64,000 nt of DNA from Paenibacillus sp. FSL H7-0331 (GCF_001956045.1 NZ_MRTH01000015.1:1-64000), one strand, 5' to 3'. Counted from the first letter of the stretch, positions 1-9,776 are shown. Program-made: numbers and translations. Notes: generated by a model from the sequence alone, not told the origin.

Positions 1-29
1 TTCTCACCGGCTAATGCTAATTTTAACGC

Positions 30-68
30 AAAAAATGAGGTTAACCAGATTTAGCTGGTTAACCTCAT
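30..68 (-). terminator. Rho-independent terminator of first amidohydrolase
   Basis: A perfect 14-bp inverted repeat (arms 35-48 and 55-68, 6-nt loop) is followed on the minus strand by a run of six T (plus-strand A at 30-35). It lies 27 nt past the stop of the minus-strand amidohydrolase. Confidence 0.9.
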
Positions 69-95
69 AATACGAAACCTATTTTAACGATAGAG

Positions 96-1160
96 CTACA
101 GTTTATATAGTCTTTTGGCATTTTCATAGAAAATCTTTTTTCTTGCTTCAAGGCTCAGACGTTTGAGAATCGCATCCGGGGCATCAAAGTCCCAGTGGGG
201 ATAGTCGCTGGAAAACATCAAAATATTTTCCGCATCCATCATGTCAAACAATCTGATCAAATCTTTGGGATTATCCGGCTCTTCAATCGGCTGTGTGGAA
301 AGGAAACAATGGTCGCGAATGTACTCACTTGGCAATCGTGTCAACCACGGCACCTGGGCCCGCAAAGCTTTGTAGTTTTTGTCCAGCCTCCACATCAGAT
401 GGGGCAGCCAGGCAATCCCCCCTTCCAGCAGTACCAATTTCAAATTTGGGAACTTCACAAACACTCCTTCACAAACAACACTGGTCAATTGTGCCATAAA
501 CATCTGGGACAAATTCGTGTGCCATTCGATATATCGGGTAGGATAACCAGCTGAAGTCGGGGCGCCGGTGCCACCTGTACCTTCGGTTCCGGGATGTACA
601 GCTATTGGCAGTCCATGCCGCTCTGCCGCCTCATAGATCGGATGATACATGCGATGCCCCAGCGGTTCGCGGGTTGCACTGGAAATAATAACCTCGATAA
701 TATCCGGGTGTCCGGCGATACGGTCGATTTCACGCGCAGCGAGCAGAGGATCCCCTGTTGATACGACCATTGCCCCCTTGAATTTATCGCTCCGCGGAAG
801 CCATTCCGCAATCAAATAATCGTTATATGCAGAAGCAATAGCTGCCGTAAAATCAGGATCATGTGTTGCTGAAATATTATAAAGAATACCGGTCAGAACG
901 ACATATTCCATATTGTACTCTTCCAGTAGTTGTTCGAGCATATAATCCGGGTCCGATCCTTCCACCCCTCCGCCTGGTGGCTTGGTGTCCTTACGCATTC
1001 CTCCGACTGGCGACCAGTACCCGCTCCCCATCATACCGATCCCGGAAGCAGCAACCCGGGTTTTCCAGGGCTCCGGTAAATAGGGAACCAGATCCTGCGG
1101 TTTTTTCAACTCATTATGCACGTCCACATCGATGACCTTCAATATTTCACTCACTTTCAT
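96..1160 (-). CDS. Amidohydrolase family protein (COG2159, ACMSD/decarboxylase-like)
   Basis: 354-residue cytoplasmic metal-dependent TIM-barrel hydrolase or decarboxylase of the amidohydrolase-2 group. An N-terminal metal motif D11-V-D13-V-H15 follows strand 1; HPGTEG near residue 190 and SSDYPHWD near residue 320 supply further expected metal ligands and the catalytic Asp. The family includes aminocarboxymuconate-semialdehyde and resorcylate decarboxylases as well as hydrolases, so the substrate cannot be read from sequence. It is strongly similar over its full length to the protein at 8721-9776, so the pair arose by duplication. It is last in a minus-strand module with an Lpl-type transporter, suggesting action on the imported compound. 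Function class is sure; substrate is unknown. Confidence 0.85.
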   Translation of the reverse strand: MKVSEILKVIDVDVHNELKKPQDLVPYLPEPWKTRVAASGIGMMGSGYWSPVGGMRKDTKPPGGGVEGSDPDYMLEQLLEEYNMEYVVLTGILYNISATHDPDFTAAIASAYNDYLIAEWLPRSDKFKGAMVVSTGDPLLAAREIDRIAGHPDIIEVIISSATREPLGHRMYHPIYEAAERHGLPIAVHPGTEGTGGTGAPTSAGYPTRYIEWHTNLSQMFMAQLTSVVCEGVFVKFPNLKLVLLEGGIAWLPHLMWRLDKNYKALRAQVPWLTRLPSEYIRDHCFLSTQPIEEPDNPKDLIRLFDMMDAENILMFSSDYPHWDFDAPDAILKRLSLEARKKIFYENAKRLYKL

Positions 1161-1288
1161 GACCTCCCTTATGTCCTATGTTTATTGTAATCAAAGAGAC
1201 AAGGGATCACGATAAGTGATTCAACAATTTATTGAGAGATTCTCCGATTAGTATGATAAAATGAAGTCATTGGGAGGGGAGCAGACTC

Positions 1289-2074
1289 GTGAAAATAACA
1301 TCGGTTTTATTTGATTCTCAAATGGGCAAAAACTGGAGCATATCGAGGTCACCGACTAAATATGATATTTTACTGCTTGTTATCAACGGAAAAATCACTT
1401 ATACCTTAGGGGATACCGTAATTCCTCTGCAGCGTGGAGACGGTCTGTTTATATCAGCGGGTACTATGCGATCTGCAGTCACGGACCCTACTGATCCCCA
1501 TCAGATGTTTTCCGTACACTTCAACGATTCTACGGAAATTGATATACCTCTACTTGCTGGAGGAGACCACCGTTTTATTCGAACCATCAGCTTCGATTAC
1601 CTGAAGCAGCGGTTTTCTTTGCTTTATGATTGCTGGATCGGGCAAATGCCGTGTTATGAAATTATTTCCAAGGGAATTATGCTGGAAATATTGGGGATCG
1701 TCCAACGGGAGCTTATGTCCAAGCAGCATCCCACGTCCAAGCAAAGCCTGGCTATGCACATTCAGCAATATATCGTCAAGCACTACCGGGAGCCGATTCG
1801 TCTCAGTGAGCTTGCTCAACACGTTGACCGGACTCCGAATTACATTTCAAGTGTATTTAAAGAAGTAACAGGCCGCACACCGGTCGAATACCTGCATCAG
1901 GTGCGTATTACCTCTGCCCGCGAGATGCTGCTTAATACCGATATGACAATCAAGGAGATTTCCGATTATCTCGGTTATTGCGATCAAACTTACTTTAATT
2001 ATATTTACAAAAAAAATATAGGCTATCCTCCAACATCTACGCCCAAGCGTGGCATGAAGCAGGCAGCGGAATAA
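1289..2074 (+). CDS. AraC family transcriptional regulator (cupin sensor + HTH)
   Basis: 261-residue one-component regulator. Residues 1 to about 110 form a cupin-like ligand domain and residues 155-255 a double HTH with the AraC signature (IRLSELAQHVDRTPNYISSV; then IKEISDYLGYCDQTYF). The GTG start at 1289 is chosen because GGGAGGGG lies just upstream. It is divergent from the amidohydrolase at 96-1160, 128 bp away, so it probably controls that gene and perhaps the nearby transporter. It has no counterpart in the second module. The C-terminal tail after YFNYIYKK departs slightly from the usual FKK-x-x-G-x-x-P ending but is intact. Ligand unknown. Confidence 0.85.
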   Translation: MKITSVLFDSQMGKNWSISRSPTKYDILLLVINGKITYTLGDTVIPLQRGDGLFISAGTMRSAVTDPTDPHQMFSVHFNDSTEIDIPLLAGGDHRFIRTISFDYLKQRFSLLYDCWIGQMPCYEIISKGIMLEILGIVQRELMSKQHPTSKQSLAMHIQQYIVKHYREPIRLSELAQHVDRTPNYISSVFKEVTGRTPVEYLHQVRITSAREMLLNTDMTIKEISDYLGYCDQTYFNYIYKKNIGYPPTSTPKRGMKQAAE

Positions 2075-2143
2075 AAGCAGCTGTTCAATGGAGGCCAAAT
2101 AGAAAAACTATCCTTGTCTAAACCCATACGTTGGCGCGTTGGC

Positions 2144-2262
2144 GAGGACATGGGTATGGGGTTCCAGCCGTTGTTGAAGTCGTGTTCCGTGGATTAGACT
2201 AGGCGGTGGGAACACGACTTCAACAACGGCCCGTAAACTTTCCACCCCACACCCATGTCCTC
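2144..2262. repeat. 119-nt near-palindromic hairpin element
   Basis: The inner arms 2167-2188 and 2209-2230 are a perfect 22-bp inverted repeat around a 20-nt loop. Outer arms 2144-2162 and 2244-2262 pair over 19 bp with one mismatch, separated from the inner arms by 4 and 13 unpaired nt. There is no T-run beside it and no ORF inside it. It fills most of the 343-bp gap between the AraC gene and the binding-protein gene. It could be a MITE-like or REP-like repeat, or a structured RNA; copy number elsewhere cannot be judged from one window. Confidence 0.75.
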
Positions 2263-2334
2263 TGTTCATCCTTGTTTGCTATCTGCCACTTCTAAGCTCT
2301 AAGAGCCGATACGGTACTCACCTCATCATGTTTA

Positions 2335-2366
2335 AGAAAGACCGTCCAGCAAGGTCGCGGACGGTC
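2335..2366 (-). terminator. Terminator of first Lpl-type transporter operon
   Basis: Eight-bp arms GACCGTCC (2340-2347) and GGACGGTC (2359-2366) form a hairpin that on the minus strand is followed by TTTCTT. It sits 50 nt beyond the stop of the solute-binding protein. Confidence 0.8.
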
Positions 2367-2417
2367 CTTTCGTGTATATATTCATACGCTTACGCACGAA
2401 ACTCCAAGTGAATAAGC

Positions 2418-4046
2418 TTATTTCCCATAAGTGCGCTTGTAGGCTGCATTGTACATTTTCAGCAGATCGTCCACGCCCTGTTTCTTCGACTGGTCAATAA
2501 ATTCGGCAACGGTTTGATCATTGATCGGTGTTTTTCCACTGACAAATTCGGTTAGCTTCTGATCAAAATATTTGTTCAGGTTGTTCAGCTTCGATTTTTC
2601 GATTTCCTGCTCATCCGCATTTTTAACGATCGATTTGGGTGCGTCAATAATAAATTTGGCATAGGAAGCATTGATTTCCTTGTTTTTGGCGTCCAGACCT
2701 CTTTCCCATGCAGCACGTGCTATCGCGTTATTGATCGAGACGTTAGGAAACCACACGCCCCAATCACGGCGCAATGGAACATAGGGACTGGTACCGAACT
2801 CTTCCATGTATCTGGGCTTGCCATCTACCAGTTTATAGGTTTTGTTCAAGATGCCGAGCGACATCAAATTCGTGCCTTCCTCGCTGTATAAATAATCCAT
2901 AAATTTGATCGCCGCATCTTTGTCTTTTACATTAGCTGAAATCGCAAGGCCGCTTGTACCGACGGCAGGCCGTGCGTACTGATAATTTTTGACACCTTCG
3001 GCAGCGAATTGCGGGATGACATTCATATCAAAATCTTTATTGTTGGGGTTGGCTTTACGGGCTTTCTCAATTAACGGGTCCATGTCAGCCTTCCAGAAGT
3101 AGGTAACCATCGATTTTCCCGTCAGCAGCCGCTCTTCCCATTGGGCTGTAGTCAACAGCGCGAACTCCGGTTCGAGCAGCTTCTCGGCATACAGCTTATT
3201 CATGTACACCAACGAATCCTTGAACCCTTTATGATACCCGGCGAACTCATATTGACCGCCGCTTCCTGGTGTTTCGTTAATGAATCCTTCGACGCCTGTG
3301 AATGCTCTTAAGAATACCGTAAAGATCCCGGTCAGGTTAGGGCTGCTGACAGGTGTGCGAAATGTGAGCGGATACGAATCCGGGTGTTTTTCTTTTAACG
3401 CTTTCAGATATTGGTAGAACTCATCCACAGTAGTCGGCGCCTTCAAGCCGTATTTGTCCTGCAAATCCTTTCGAACGTACCAGGCGTAGTTAAAGCCTTT
3501 CGTGCTGGGATCACTTTCCAATACAGGCATGGAATAATATCCGCCATTCGCTGCTGTCGCCTGAGCCTTCGCTTCCGGGTTATTGTCAAAAAACTTCTTG
3601 ATATTCGGCGCTTTGTCCAAATAGTCTTTTAAATTCAGGAACACCTTCTCCGGTCCAAAATCCCTTCCATCCTGATTAGGCACAAGTATAAAGTCGGTGA
3701 CTGTATTCGTCGCAATCATTATTTTTCTTTTTTCCGGGAGTGCTTCCTCACTGATCACCTGAAAATCAATTTTGGCGCCCGTTTTCTTCTCAATTTCCTT
3801 GAAGGTTTCCCAATCCTGCTTAACCGGTCCCTCCACGCGATTAGCTGCCAACCATGTGAACGTTACCGCTTTGGGCTGCTGGCTTGCCGCTGGGGCTGGC
3901 GTTGTCGCTGATGGCGGCGCCGTTGTGCCACCTGTATCCTTTGCTGGCGTTGAAGTGCCAGCACTGGGTCCCCCGCTGCTACAGCCGGCAATCATGCCGC
4001 CAAACATAATAGCTGTAAGCGTCGCTGCATATGCTCTCTTTTTCAC
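2418..4046 (-). CDS. Extracellular solute-binding lipoprotein (LplA-like, ABC transporter)
   Basis: 542-residue family-1 solute-binding protein for a CUT1/Lpl-type importer. A signal peptide ends in the lipobox MIAG-C22, followed by a Ser/Gly/Thr/Pro/Ala-rich linker to about residue 60, so the mature protein is lipid-anchored outside the membrane. The GTG start at 4046 has GGGAGG seven nt upstream. It follows two permease genes in the same direction (LplC ends 61 bp upstream), giving the order permease-permease-binding protein. No ATPase gene is present. It is a clear paralogue of the protein at 9931-11505 (shared IEKKTGAKI, KTPIND/KTPVND and C-terminal YNAAYKRTYG/YNTAYKRTYG). Ligand unknown; oligosaccharide-like by family. 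Confidence 0.9.
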   Translation of the reverse strand: MKKRAYAATLTAIMFGGMIAGCSSGGPSAGTSTPAKDTGGTTAPPSATTPAPAASQQPKAVTFTWLAANRVEGPVKQDWETFKEIEKKTGAKIDFQVISEEALPEKRKIMIATNTVTDFILVPNQDGRDFGPEKVFLNLKDYLDKAPNIKKFFDNNPEAKAQATAANGGYYSMPVLESDPSTKGFNYAWYVRKDLQDKYGLKAPTTVDEFYQYLKALKEKHPDSYPLTFRTPVSSPNLTGIFTVFLRAFTGVEGFINETPGSGGQYEFAGYHKGFKDSLVYMNKLYAEKLLEPEFALLTTAQWEERLLTGKSMVTYFWKADMDPLIEKARKANPNNKDFDMNVIPQFAAEGVKNYQYARPAVGTSGLAISANVKDKDAAIKFMDYLYSEEGTNLMSLGILNKTYKLVDGKPRYMEEFGTSPYVPLRRDWGVWFPNVSINNAIARAAWERGLDAKNKEINASYAKFIIDAPKSIVKNADEQEIEKSKLNNLNKYFDQKLTEFVSGKTPINDQTVAEFIDQSKKQGVDDLLKMYNAAYKRTYGK

Positions 4047-4106
4047 CCTAATACCTCCCTTAATGGTTCATATATAGGAACAGATTCCAGGGGAATCTAT
4101 GGCTAT

Positions 4107-4964
4107 CTAGCCTTTCACGCCGCCAATCATGCTGCCCTGCACAAAATATTTTTGGATAAAGGGATACACGCACAGGATCGGCAATGTCGCGATTACGATC
4201 AATGCATATTTCAACGATTCGATATAACTTTGATCACCCTCACCCTGCGGGTTGTTGCCGGCTATAAGGACACTGCGAAGCATAATCTGCAGCGGATGCA
4301 TCTTGCCGTTATTCAAATACAGCAGTGCATCAAAAAAAGCATTCCACTGATTGACGGCTGTAAATAATCCGATCGTCATCATGACCGGCAGCGATAAAGG
4401 AACAACGACTCTCAGCAGCACCTGCATGGAGCCGCAGCCGTCCATAATCGCTGCATCCTCAATCTCCTCCGGTAGCCCTTCAAAAAACGTCCTCATAATG
4501 AACAAGTGCCAGGTGCTAATCAAGGATGGCAGCACGATAGCCCAAATCGTATCCAACATGTTTAATTGCTTGACAAGGAGAAATGTTGGAATCAGTCCTC
4601 CATTGAATACCAAAGTAAACGCGGCCAGTATCAGAATCCACTTTCTACCAATCAGCCACCTTTTGGCCAAGGGATACGCCATAGCAGAAGTTGCTATTAA
4701 AGTAAGAACGGTTTGCACCACGGTATAACGAATCGTGTTCCAATAGCTGATCCACAGGTTTTCATCGACGATAATTTTTTCATAAGCGCCAAAATTGATG
4801 CCTTTGGGCCACAGCAGAACCTGTCCGCTGGCAACCATCGCATTATCACTAATCGAGGCTGCAAATACAAACACCATCGGATATAACATGATCATAATGA
4901 CGACTACCATGATCAGCGTATTGACGATATCAAACAGCTTGAAGCCAAAGCTTTTTCGTTTCAT
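4107..4964 (-). CDS. Carbohydrate ABC transporter permease (LplC/YtcP-like)
   Basis: 285-residue inner-membrane permease with six predicted helices. The EAA loop EIEDAAIMDGCGSMQVLLRV near residues 175-195 is the ATPase-docking segment of MalG-type permeases. The C-terminus ends in the usual QKYFVQGSMIGGVKG. GAGGAGGGG precedes the ATG. It lies 12 bp after the LplB-like gene and 61 bp before the binding-protein gene, so all three are one operon. Paralogue of the gene at 11617. Confidence 0.92.
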   Translation of the reverse strand: MKRKSFGFKLFDIVNTLIMVVVIMIMLYPMVFVFAASISDNAMVASGQVLLWPKGINFGAYEKIIVDENLWISYWNTIRYTVVQTVLTLIATSAMAYPLAKRWLIGRKWILILAAFTLVFNGGLIPTFLLVKQLNMLDTIWAIVLPSLISTWHLFIMRTFFEGLPEEIEDAAIMDGCGSMQVLLRVVVPLSLPVMMTIGLFTAVNQWNAFFDALLYLNNGKMHPLQIMLRSVLIAGNNPQGEGDQSYIESLKYALIVIATLPILCVYPFIQKYFVQGSMIGGVKG

Positions 4965-4976
4965 GCTGCCCCTCCT

Positions 4977-5957
4977 CTACCATAAACTGGTCTGCGAATA
5001 TTTTTTCACAAGCCGATTGGCCGTAACGACTAATGTAAAGCCAATCACCGATTGAAACAGACCTACAGCTGAGGCGAAGCTGAAGTCGGCATTCAATACT
5101 CCTCTTCGATAGACGAAAGTATTGATCACATCGGACGTCTCGTAGTTCATCGGATTATAGAGCAGCAATATTTTTTGAAACCCGATCTCCATAAAATGGC
5201 CGAGACTGAGCACAAATAAAATCGTCATGACCGGAATCATCCCAATCAACGTAATATGACGTATTTGCTGCAGACGATTGGCACCGTCCATTCTGGCTGC
5301 TTCATACAAAGCGGGATCGATGCCGGCAATAGCCGCCAAATAGAGGATCGTCCCCCAACCGACCTTTTGCCATATTTCCGAACTGATATATATGGTTCTG
5401 AACCATTCGGGCAAGCCCAGAAACATGGTCGGCTCGATGCCAAACGCTTTATGCAGCAATATATTGACGATACCGGTAGACGGAGACAAGAAGATGACGA
5501 GAATTCCGGCGATCACCACCGTTGACAGGAAATGCGGCATGTAGCTGATGCTTTGCACGATTCGTTTGAATGTTTTATTTTTGATCTCATGAAGCAGCAA
5601 GGCCAGAATAACCGGAGTTGGAAAATGAAACAACAAATCGTAAATATTCAATAACACGGTATTGCGGATCAGCTTCCACGAATCAGGCGTATTATAAAAA
5701 AACTCAACAAAATGCGCCAGCCCGACAAACTTGCTCCCCAGCATGCCTTTTCCAATCGAATAGTTCTGAAACGCAATAATAATTCCGTACATCGGCACAT
5801 ACTTGAAAACAATATAATAGATGATGCCTGGGAGCATTAATAAATATAAGGCTTTATGTTTCATTAGATAACGTTTGGCACGTAAGCGCTTTCCAGTTGT
5901 GATTTGAGAAACGACGCGCTCACTCGTTCTTTTATTGACTCCGCTATTGGCTGACAA
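4977..5957 (-). CDS. ABC transporter permease (LplB-like)
   Basis: 326-residue MalF-type permease. A short basic N-terminus precedes KALYLLMLPGIIYYIVFKYVPMYG, the first membrane helix typical of LplB. The EAA loop is ALYEAARMDGANRLQQIRHI near residue 225. It is the first gene of the transporter operon. A promoter should lie in the 283 bp upstream (5958-6240), separated from the regulator gene by a terminator. Paralogue of the permease at 12495. Compared with that copy it has a longer basic N-terminal extension. Confidence 0.92.
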   Translation of the reverse strand: MSANSGVNKRTSERVVSQITTGKRLRAKRYLMKHKALYLLMLPGIIYYIVFKYVPMYGIIIAFQNYSIGKGMLGSKFVGLAHFVEFFYNTPDSWKLIRNTVLLNIYDLLFHFPTPVILALLLHEIKNKTFKRIVQSISYMPHFLSTVVIAGILVIFLSPSTGIVNILLHKAFGIEPTMFLGLPEWFRTIYISSEIWQKVGWGTILYLAAIAGIDPALYEAARMDGANRLQQIRHITLIGMIPVMTILFVLSLGHFMEIGFQKILLLYNPMNYETSDVINTFVYRRGVLNADFSFASAVGLFQSVIGFTLVVTANRLVKKYSQTSLW

Positions 5958-6183
5958 AGCACCCTCACTCCTTTTGTATTCACTTCACTCGGTACTTGAT
6001 AACGCATACTCCTGACCTAAAGATAGGTGCTCTGGCAGCAGGCGTAAAGCGTGCATTTTTGTGCTATGTAGCTATTTGTGTATCTTACCCTTCTTATATC
6101 CTATTCCACGCTTCCCGCAAAAATAGCGACACATACAATTATAGCTACGTATAATGAGCCTGCCGATGTCGCTGAATACCAAA

Positions 6184-6219
6184 GACCCGCTCCCTGTCAT
6201 TATGACAGTGAAACGGGCC
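6184..6219 (-). terminator. Terminator after first membrane AraC regulator
   Basis: CCCG (6186-6189) pairs with CGGG (6214-6217), and the inner CTGTCAT/ATGACAG pairs fully. The hairpin lies just past the stop of the minus-strand regulator at 6241. The T-tract on the minus strand is short (TCTTT). The rest of 5958-6240 shows no gene I can support. Confidence 0.6.
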
Positions 6220-6240
6220 ACATGGAGTGATATGCCATTG

Positions 6241-8568
6241 TTATTGATGATGAATCGTTCGATATTTGCCGGGAGTAATACCTTCATATTTGCAAAAGGT
6301 TCGGATGAATGAAGTCCGTCCCAAATACCCGACTTTTTCAGAAATGACGTCGATGGTCATGTCGGTCTCAAGCAAATATCTTTTGGACATCATCAAGCGA
6401 TGCTTTGTAATATATTCCACGTATTTTTCCCCAACTGTTTCCTTGAAGGTACGGCTAAAATGACTTACCGACATGTTTAATTGCTGAGCGAATTTCTCCA
6501 CAGATAGTTCTTCTCCGTAATGTTGATGAATATAGTCCAATATTTCTGCAAATTGCGCGCTCCGGTCGCTTGGCTCCACCAATGGAAACATAATCGTATG
6601 GATATGCTCGAAGCATTGCTTGATTTCATCCCAGGTCGCACAGCGATTCAGCTTCTCGAACAAGCTGTAGTAAAAAGGAATGTTCAAGTCTTTACGTTCC
6701 GTCTCTACTGCGCGGATCCATGTATTCAACACGTCCGAGCATAATCCCTTTACCTGATAGGCACTTGCGTTTTTCACGACTGCCATATCCAACAGGTCGA
6801 AGACCGATTTCAGCAGCTTGGCATAATTCCGTGATTTGTATATATTAAAAATCCGATTGACTTCATCACTAGATAAAAAGCTGTCAAGCTGCGTTCGATC
6901 TTCCCAAGCATTCTCTTCACTTAAAATCTCCACTCTGGAGTGAAGGCTTTTATGCTGCAGCATGGCCAAGGCTGAATCATAGGACAAGTACAGCTCACCG
7001 ATATCGTGAACTTTTTTCCCGATTCCAATCGCAGCTTTAAAATACGGATTAAATTGCTGTAGAATCAGCTCCACAACCTCTGATACCTCTTTAGGGCCCA
7101 TATGTAAAAAAAGCGAATGCTGGACCACACACGCCAGCATATCCGGCTTCGTCTGGCATAGCCAAACGGTTCCTGATGCTGATTTGAGAATACGTTCCTT
7201 TAATTCCACCATCATAAACGTTTTGGACGTTTCCGAAATTTGCTCAAGTACCCATGAATAGTACTGGATTTCAATACACAGAACGGTTCGTGCTACATTC
7301 CGCTCGTAAACAAAATCGATCTCTCTGGCATATAATTCGATCGATAAATTGTCACGATATTCGCCGGACAGCATCTTCGCTATAAAATCCTCTTGTACAA
7401 TCGGAGACATCCCACTCACCAATTCAGACAGCTCTTTATTCTCAGATATTAATAGCTTCGAGAACTGCTTAATAAAATCGTAGTCATTTCCTTTTTGCTG
7501 TACAGGTAAAACAGATTTACGAAGGTGCGACGTCAATCCGCTTTTGATTTCGAGGATCGGTTTGTATAACCTTTTACTTAAGTAATAAGAAACCAATCCA
7601 CCTAGAACCAAAAAAAATCCGAGAAATACAAGGTTGAACATACGAATCCTGTGCGCTGGCTTCAATAAGGTTTCGAGATCGATCAGACTGACATAATACC
7701 ACGTATCATTAAAGCGGGATTTTACATAAGATAACGCTTGCAACTGGTCGTCTGAATAAAGCGCTCCTTCGGAATGAGAACGGGCTGCGTCAAGCAGCTT
7801 TTGCGGATTAACAATGGATTCGCCAGCCCGAGTAATCACGTTACCCGTCACATCAACAATAGCGGTCCCTGCAACCCACTTCTCCTGAATACGAATATGC
7901 TTGCTAAGCTCACCCAGCTTCATGTTGACGATCAGATACACATCGGGATGATCACTATTGAATGGATAGCTCATCACTGCCGAAATGCTGGAGCTAGACG
8001 ATACAATATCATTCGTGAACAGTATTTTTTGATGCAAGGTATATGGCTTTGTAAAATGCATCATTTTTTTACCGGAAAAGTTGTTCAGGTATTCTTTCTT
8101 TTCCTGATCACTGATCGGATAAAAATATTGAAAAAAATTTTCTTTGCTTGTCTCTGTGTTAAACCCTATAACAAGGTCGTATTTGGCAAAATAAAAGTAG
8201 GCGTTGGAGATGATATCGCCTGTATCCAGCGTATTTAACTGATCCATCAGATAATGGGTAATTTCATAATAGTCGGGGTCTTTGACAGGCTCGTCGAACA
8301 GCTTCATAGCGCTTTTAAGGTTAGAGGTACCCAGAAGATTAATCATGTTGGCCTGGAGAGAAGAAAAGGCGGTGTCGGTTTGGGTGGAGAAGTTGCGGAT
8401 CGTGATGTTATTCGAATTCTCCGCCTCCTGCTCGATCAGCTTGACTACAAACACATAAGTAAATGTACTGGCTATAATAACGGGAATGAGAAAGAGAATA
8501 AAATAGCTTGCAAAAAACTGCCAAAACAACGCTATATTAAACGAGCGGGGGCCGAAAAACCGATTCAC
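6241..8568 (-). CDS. Membrane-anchored AraC regulator (YesN-like), first copy
   Basis: 775-residue one-component transcription factor. A transmembrane helix near residues 15-38, an extracytoplasmic sensing region, and a second helix near 305-328 (FNLVFLGFFLVLGGLVSYYLS) precede a cytoplasmic linker and a C-terminal AraC HTH (residues 675-770; LSVEKFAQQLNMSVSHFSRTFKE, then IDVISEKVGYLGRTSFIRTFCKYEG). It sits directly upstream of the LplB-LplC-LplA operon, the usual place for its regulator, and is separated from it by a terminator. No phosphoacceptor or kinase domain is present. Paralogue of the gene at 13675. Confidence 0.88.
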   Translation of the reverse strand: MNRFFGPRSFNIALFWQFFASYFILFLIPVIIASTFTYVFVVKLIEQEAENSNNITIRNFSTQTDTAFSSLQANMINLLGTSNLKSAMKLFDEPVKDPDYYEITHYLMDQLNTLDTGDIISNAYFYFAKYDLVIGFNTETSKENFFQYFYPISDQEKKEYLNNFSGKKMMHFTKPYTLHQKILFTNDIVSSSSSISAVMSYPFNSDHPDVYLIVNMKLGELSKHIRIQEKWVAGTAIVDVTGNVITRAGESIVNPQKLLDAARSHSEGALYSDDQLQALSYVKSRFNDTWYYVSLIDLETLLKPAHRIRMFNLVFLGFFLVLGGLVSYYLSKRLYKPILEIKSGLTSHLRKSVLPVQQKGNDYDFIKQFSKLLISENKELSELVSGMSPIVQEDFIAKMLSGEYRDNLSIELYAREIDFVYERNVARTVLCIEIQYYSWVLEQISETSKTFMMVELKERILKSASGTVWLCQTKPDMLACVVQHSLFLHMGPKEVSEVVELILQQFNPYFKAAIGIGKKVHDIGELYLSYDSALAMLQHKSLHSRVEILSEENAWEDRTQLDSFLSSDEVNRIFNIYKSRNYAKLLKSVFDLLDMAVVKNASAYQVKGLCSDVLNTWIRAVETERKDLNIPFYYSLFEKLNRCATWDEIKQCFEHIHTIMFPLVEPSDRSAQFAEILDYIHQHYGEELSVEKFAQQLNMSVSHFSRTFKETVGEKYVEYITKHRLMMSKRYLLETDMTIDVISEKVGYLGRTSFIRTFCKYEGITPGKYRTIHHQ

Positions 8569-8648
8569 CTATCACACCAATCCCCTTCCAATTATTTGTA
8601 TATTTCTATTTTCACACATCTGCTTAGGGGTTGGCAAGGTTCGAAATT

Positions 8649-8694
8649 AAATAAACATTCCCCGTGATAAACGACAAAATCCGCAGGGAATGTT
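8649..8694 (-). terminator. Terminator of second amidohydrolase
   Basis: Arms AACATTCCC (8654-8662) and GGGAATGTT (8686-8694) pair over 9 bp; the minus strand continues TTATTTAATTT. It is 27 nt beyond the stop at 8721. Confidence 0.75.
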
Positions 8695-8720
8695 GGATTC
8701 GAGCATAGTTGGAATCACAT

Positions 8721-9776
8721 TTACAGGTTATACAGCTTTCTGGCATTTTCGTAAAAGATTTTATGGCGTGCATCAGGATTCAGACGCTTCAATATTTCCA
8801 TCGGAGCATCATTATCCCAATGCGGATAGTCACTGGAGAAAACAATGAAGTTTTCAGCGTCAATCATATTGAACAAATCGATTAGATGGTTCGGATTGTC
8901 GGGCTCCTCAATCGGTTGAGTAGAAAAGTAGCAATGATCGCGGATGTATTGGCTCGGCAGCCTCTTTAACCAAGGAACCTGAGCCCTTAGTGCTTTGTAG
9001 TTTTTATCCAAACGCCACATCAGATGCGGCAGCCAAGCCAGTCCACCCTCCAGCATGACAAATTTTAATTCGGGAAACTTCTCAAATACACCTTCGCATA
9101 CGAGACTTATCGTATGGGCCATATAGTTCTGTGATAAACCAGTATGCCATTCCAGATAACGGGTCGGAATACCCGCCGCTGAAGCATAAGTTCCACCAGA
9201 GCCTTCAGCACCCGGATGTATGGACATGGGAAGGCCGTTGCGTACGGCCGCTTCATAGATCGGGTGGAATTGACGCTGACCGAGCCCTGCACGTTGGGCA
9301 CTGCCCATGAGCACCTCCACGATGTCAGGATGTCCCCCAACCCGATCAATCTCCCTGGCAGCCAGCAGCGGGTCCTGACCAGCAACTAACATCGCCCCTT
9401 TAAACGACTTATGAACCGGCAGCCATTCCTTAATCAAATAATCATTGTATGCCGTACAAATAGCCGCCGCATAGTCAGGGTCGGGATTCACACATATATT
9501 CATCGCGTCACCCGTCAGGATCGCAAATTCGATATGATTCGGTTCGATCAAATTCTCTACCAAAAATTCCGGGTCCGAAGCAGCCGGCCCTCCGGTAGGA
9601 GGCATACAGTCCTTGCGGAACACACCTATGGGTGACCATATTCCATGCCATGGATTTCCAATGCCGCTGCCTGCAACACGCGATTTCCACGGCTCGGGCA
9701 AATATTCAACAAGGTCTGTCGGGGTTCTAAACGTGTTATGCACATCGGTATCAATGACTTTCTGCACTGAACTCAT
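8721..9776 (-). CDS. Amidohydrolase family protein, second copy
   Basis: 351-residue paralogue of the protein at 96-1160. It has the same metal motif (D9-T-D11-V-H13), the same HPGAEGSGG near residue 188 and the same SSDYPHWD near 317, and a near-identical stretch MWRLDKNYKALRAQVPWL. It lies at the equivalent place in the second module, after the binding-protein gene. A terminator at 9880-9908 separates it from that gene, so it has its own promoter, probably in 9777-9880. Metal-dependent hydrolase or decarboxylase; substrate unknown. Differences between the copies cluster around residues 180-205, where substrate contacts would be expected, so the two may act on related but different compounds. 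Confidence 0.85.
   Translation of the reverse strand: MSSVQKVIDTDVHNTFRTPTDLVEYLPEPWKSRVAGSGIGNPWHGIWSPIGVFRKDCMPPTGGPAASDPEFLVENLIEPNHIEFAILTGDAMNICVNPDPDYAAAICTAYNDYLIKEWLPVHKSFKGAMLVAGQDPLLAAREIDRVGGHPDIVEVLMGSAQRAGLGQRQFHPIYEAAVRNGLPMSIHPGAEGSGGTYASAAGIPTRYLEWHTGLSQNYMAHTISLVCEGVFEKFPELKFVMLEGGLAWLPHLMWRLDKNYKALRAQVPWLKRLPSQYIRDHCYFSTQPIEEPDNPNHLIDLFNMIDAENFIVFSSDYPHWDNDAPMEILKRLNPDARHKIFYENARKLYNL

Noticed and set aside
6072..6287. Minus-strand 71-codon frame between regulator and permease genes
   Set aside because: It overlaps the regulator end and its terminator and has no start signal.
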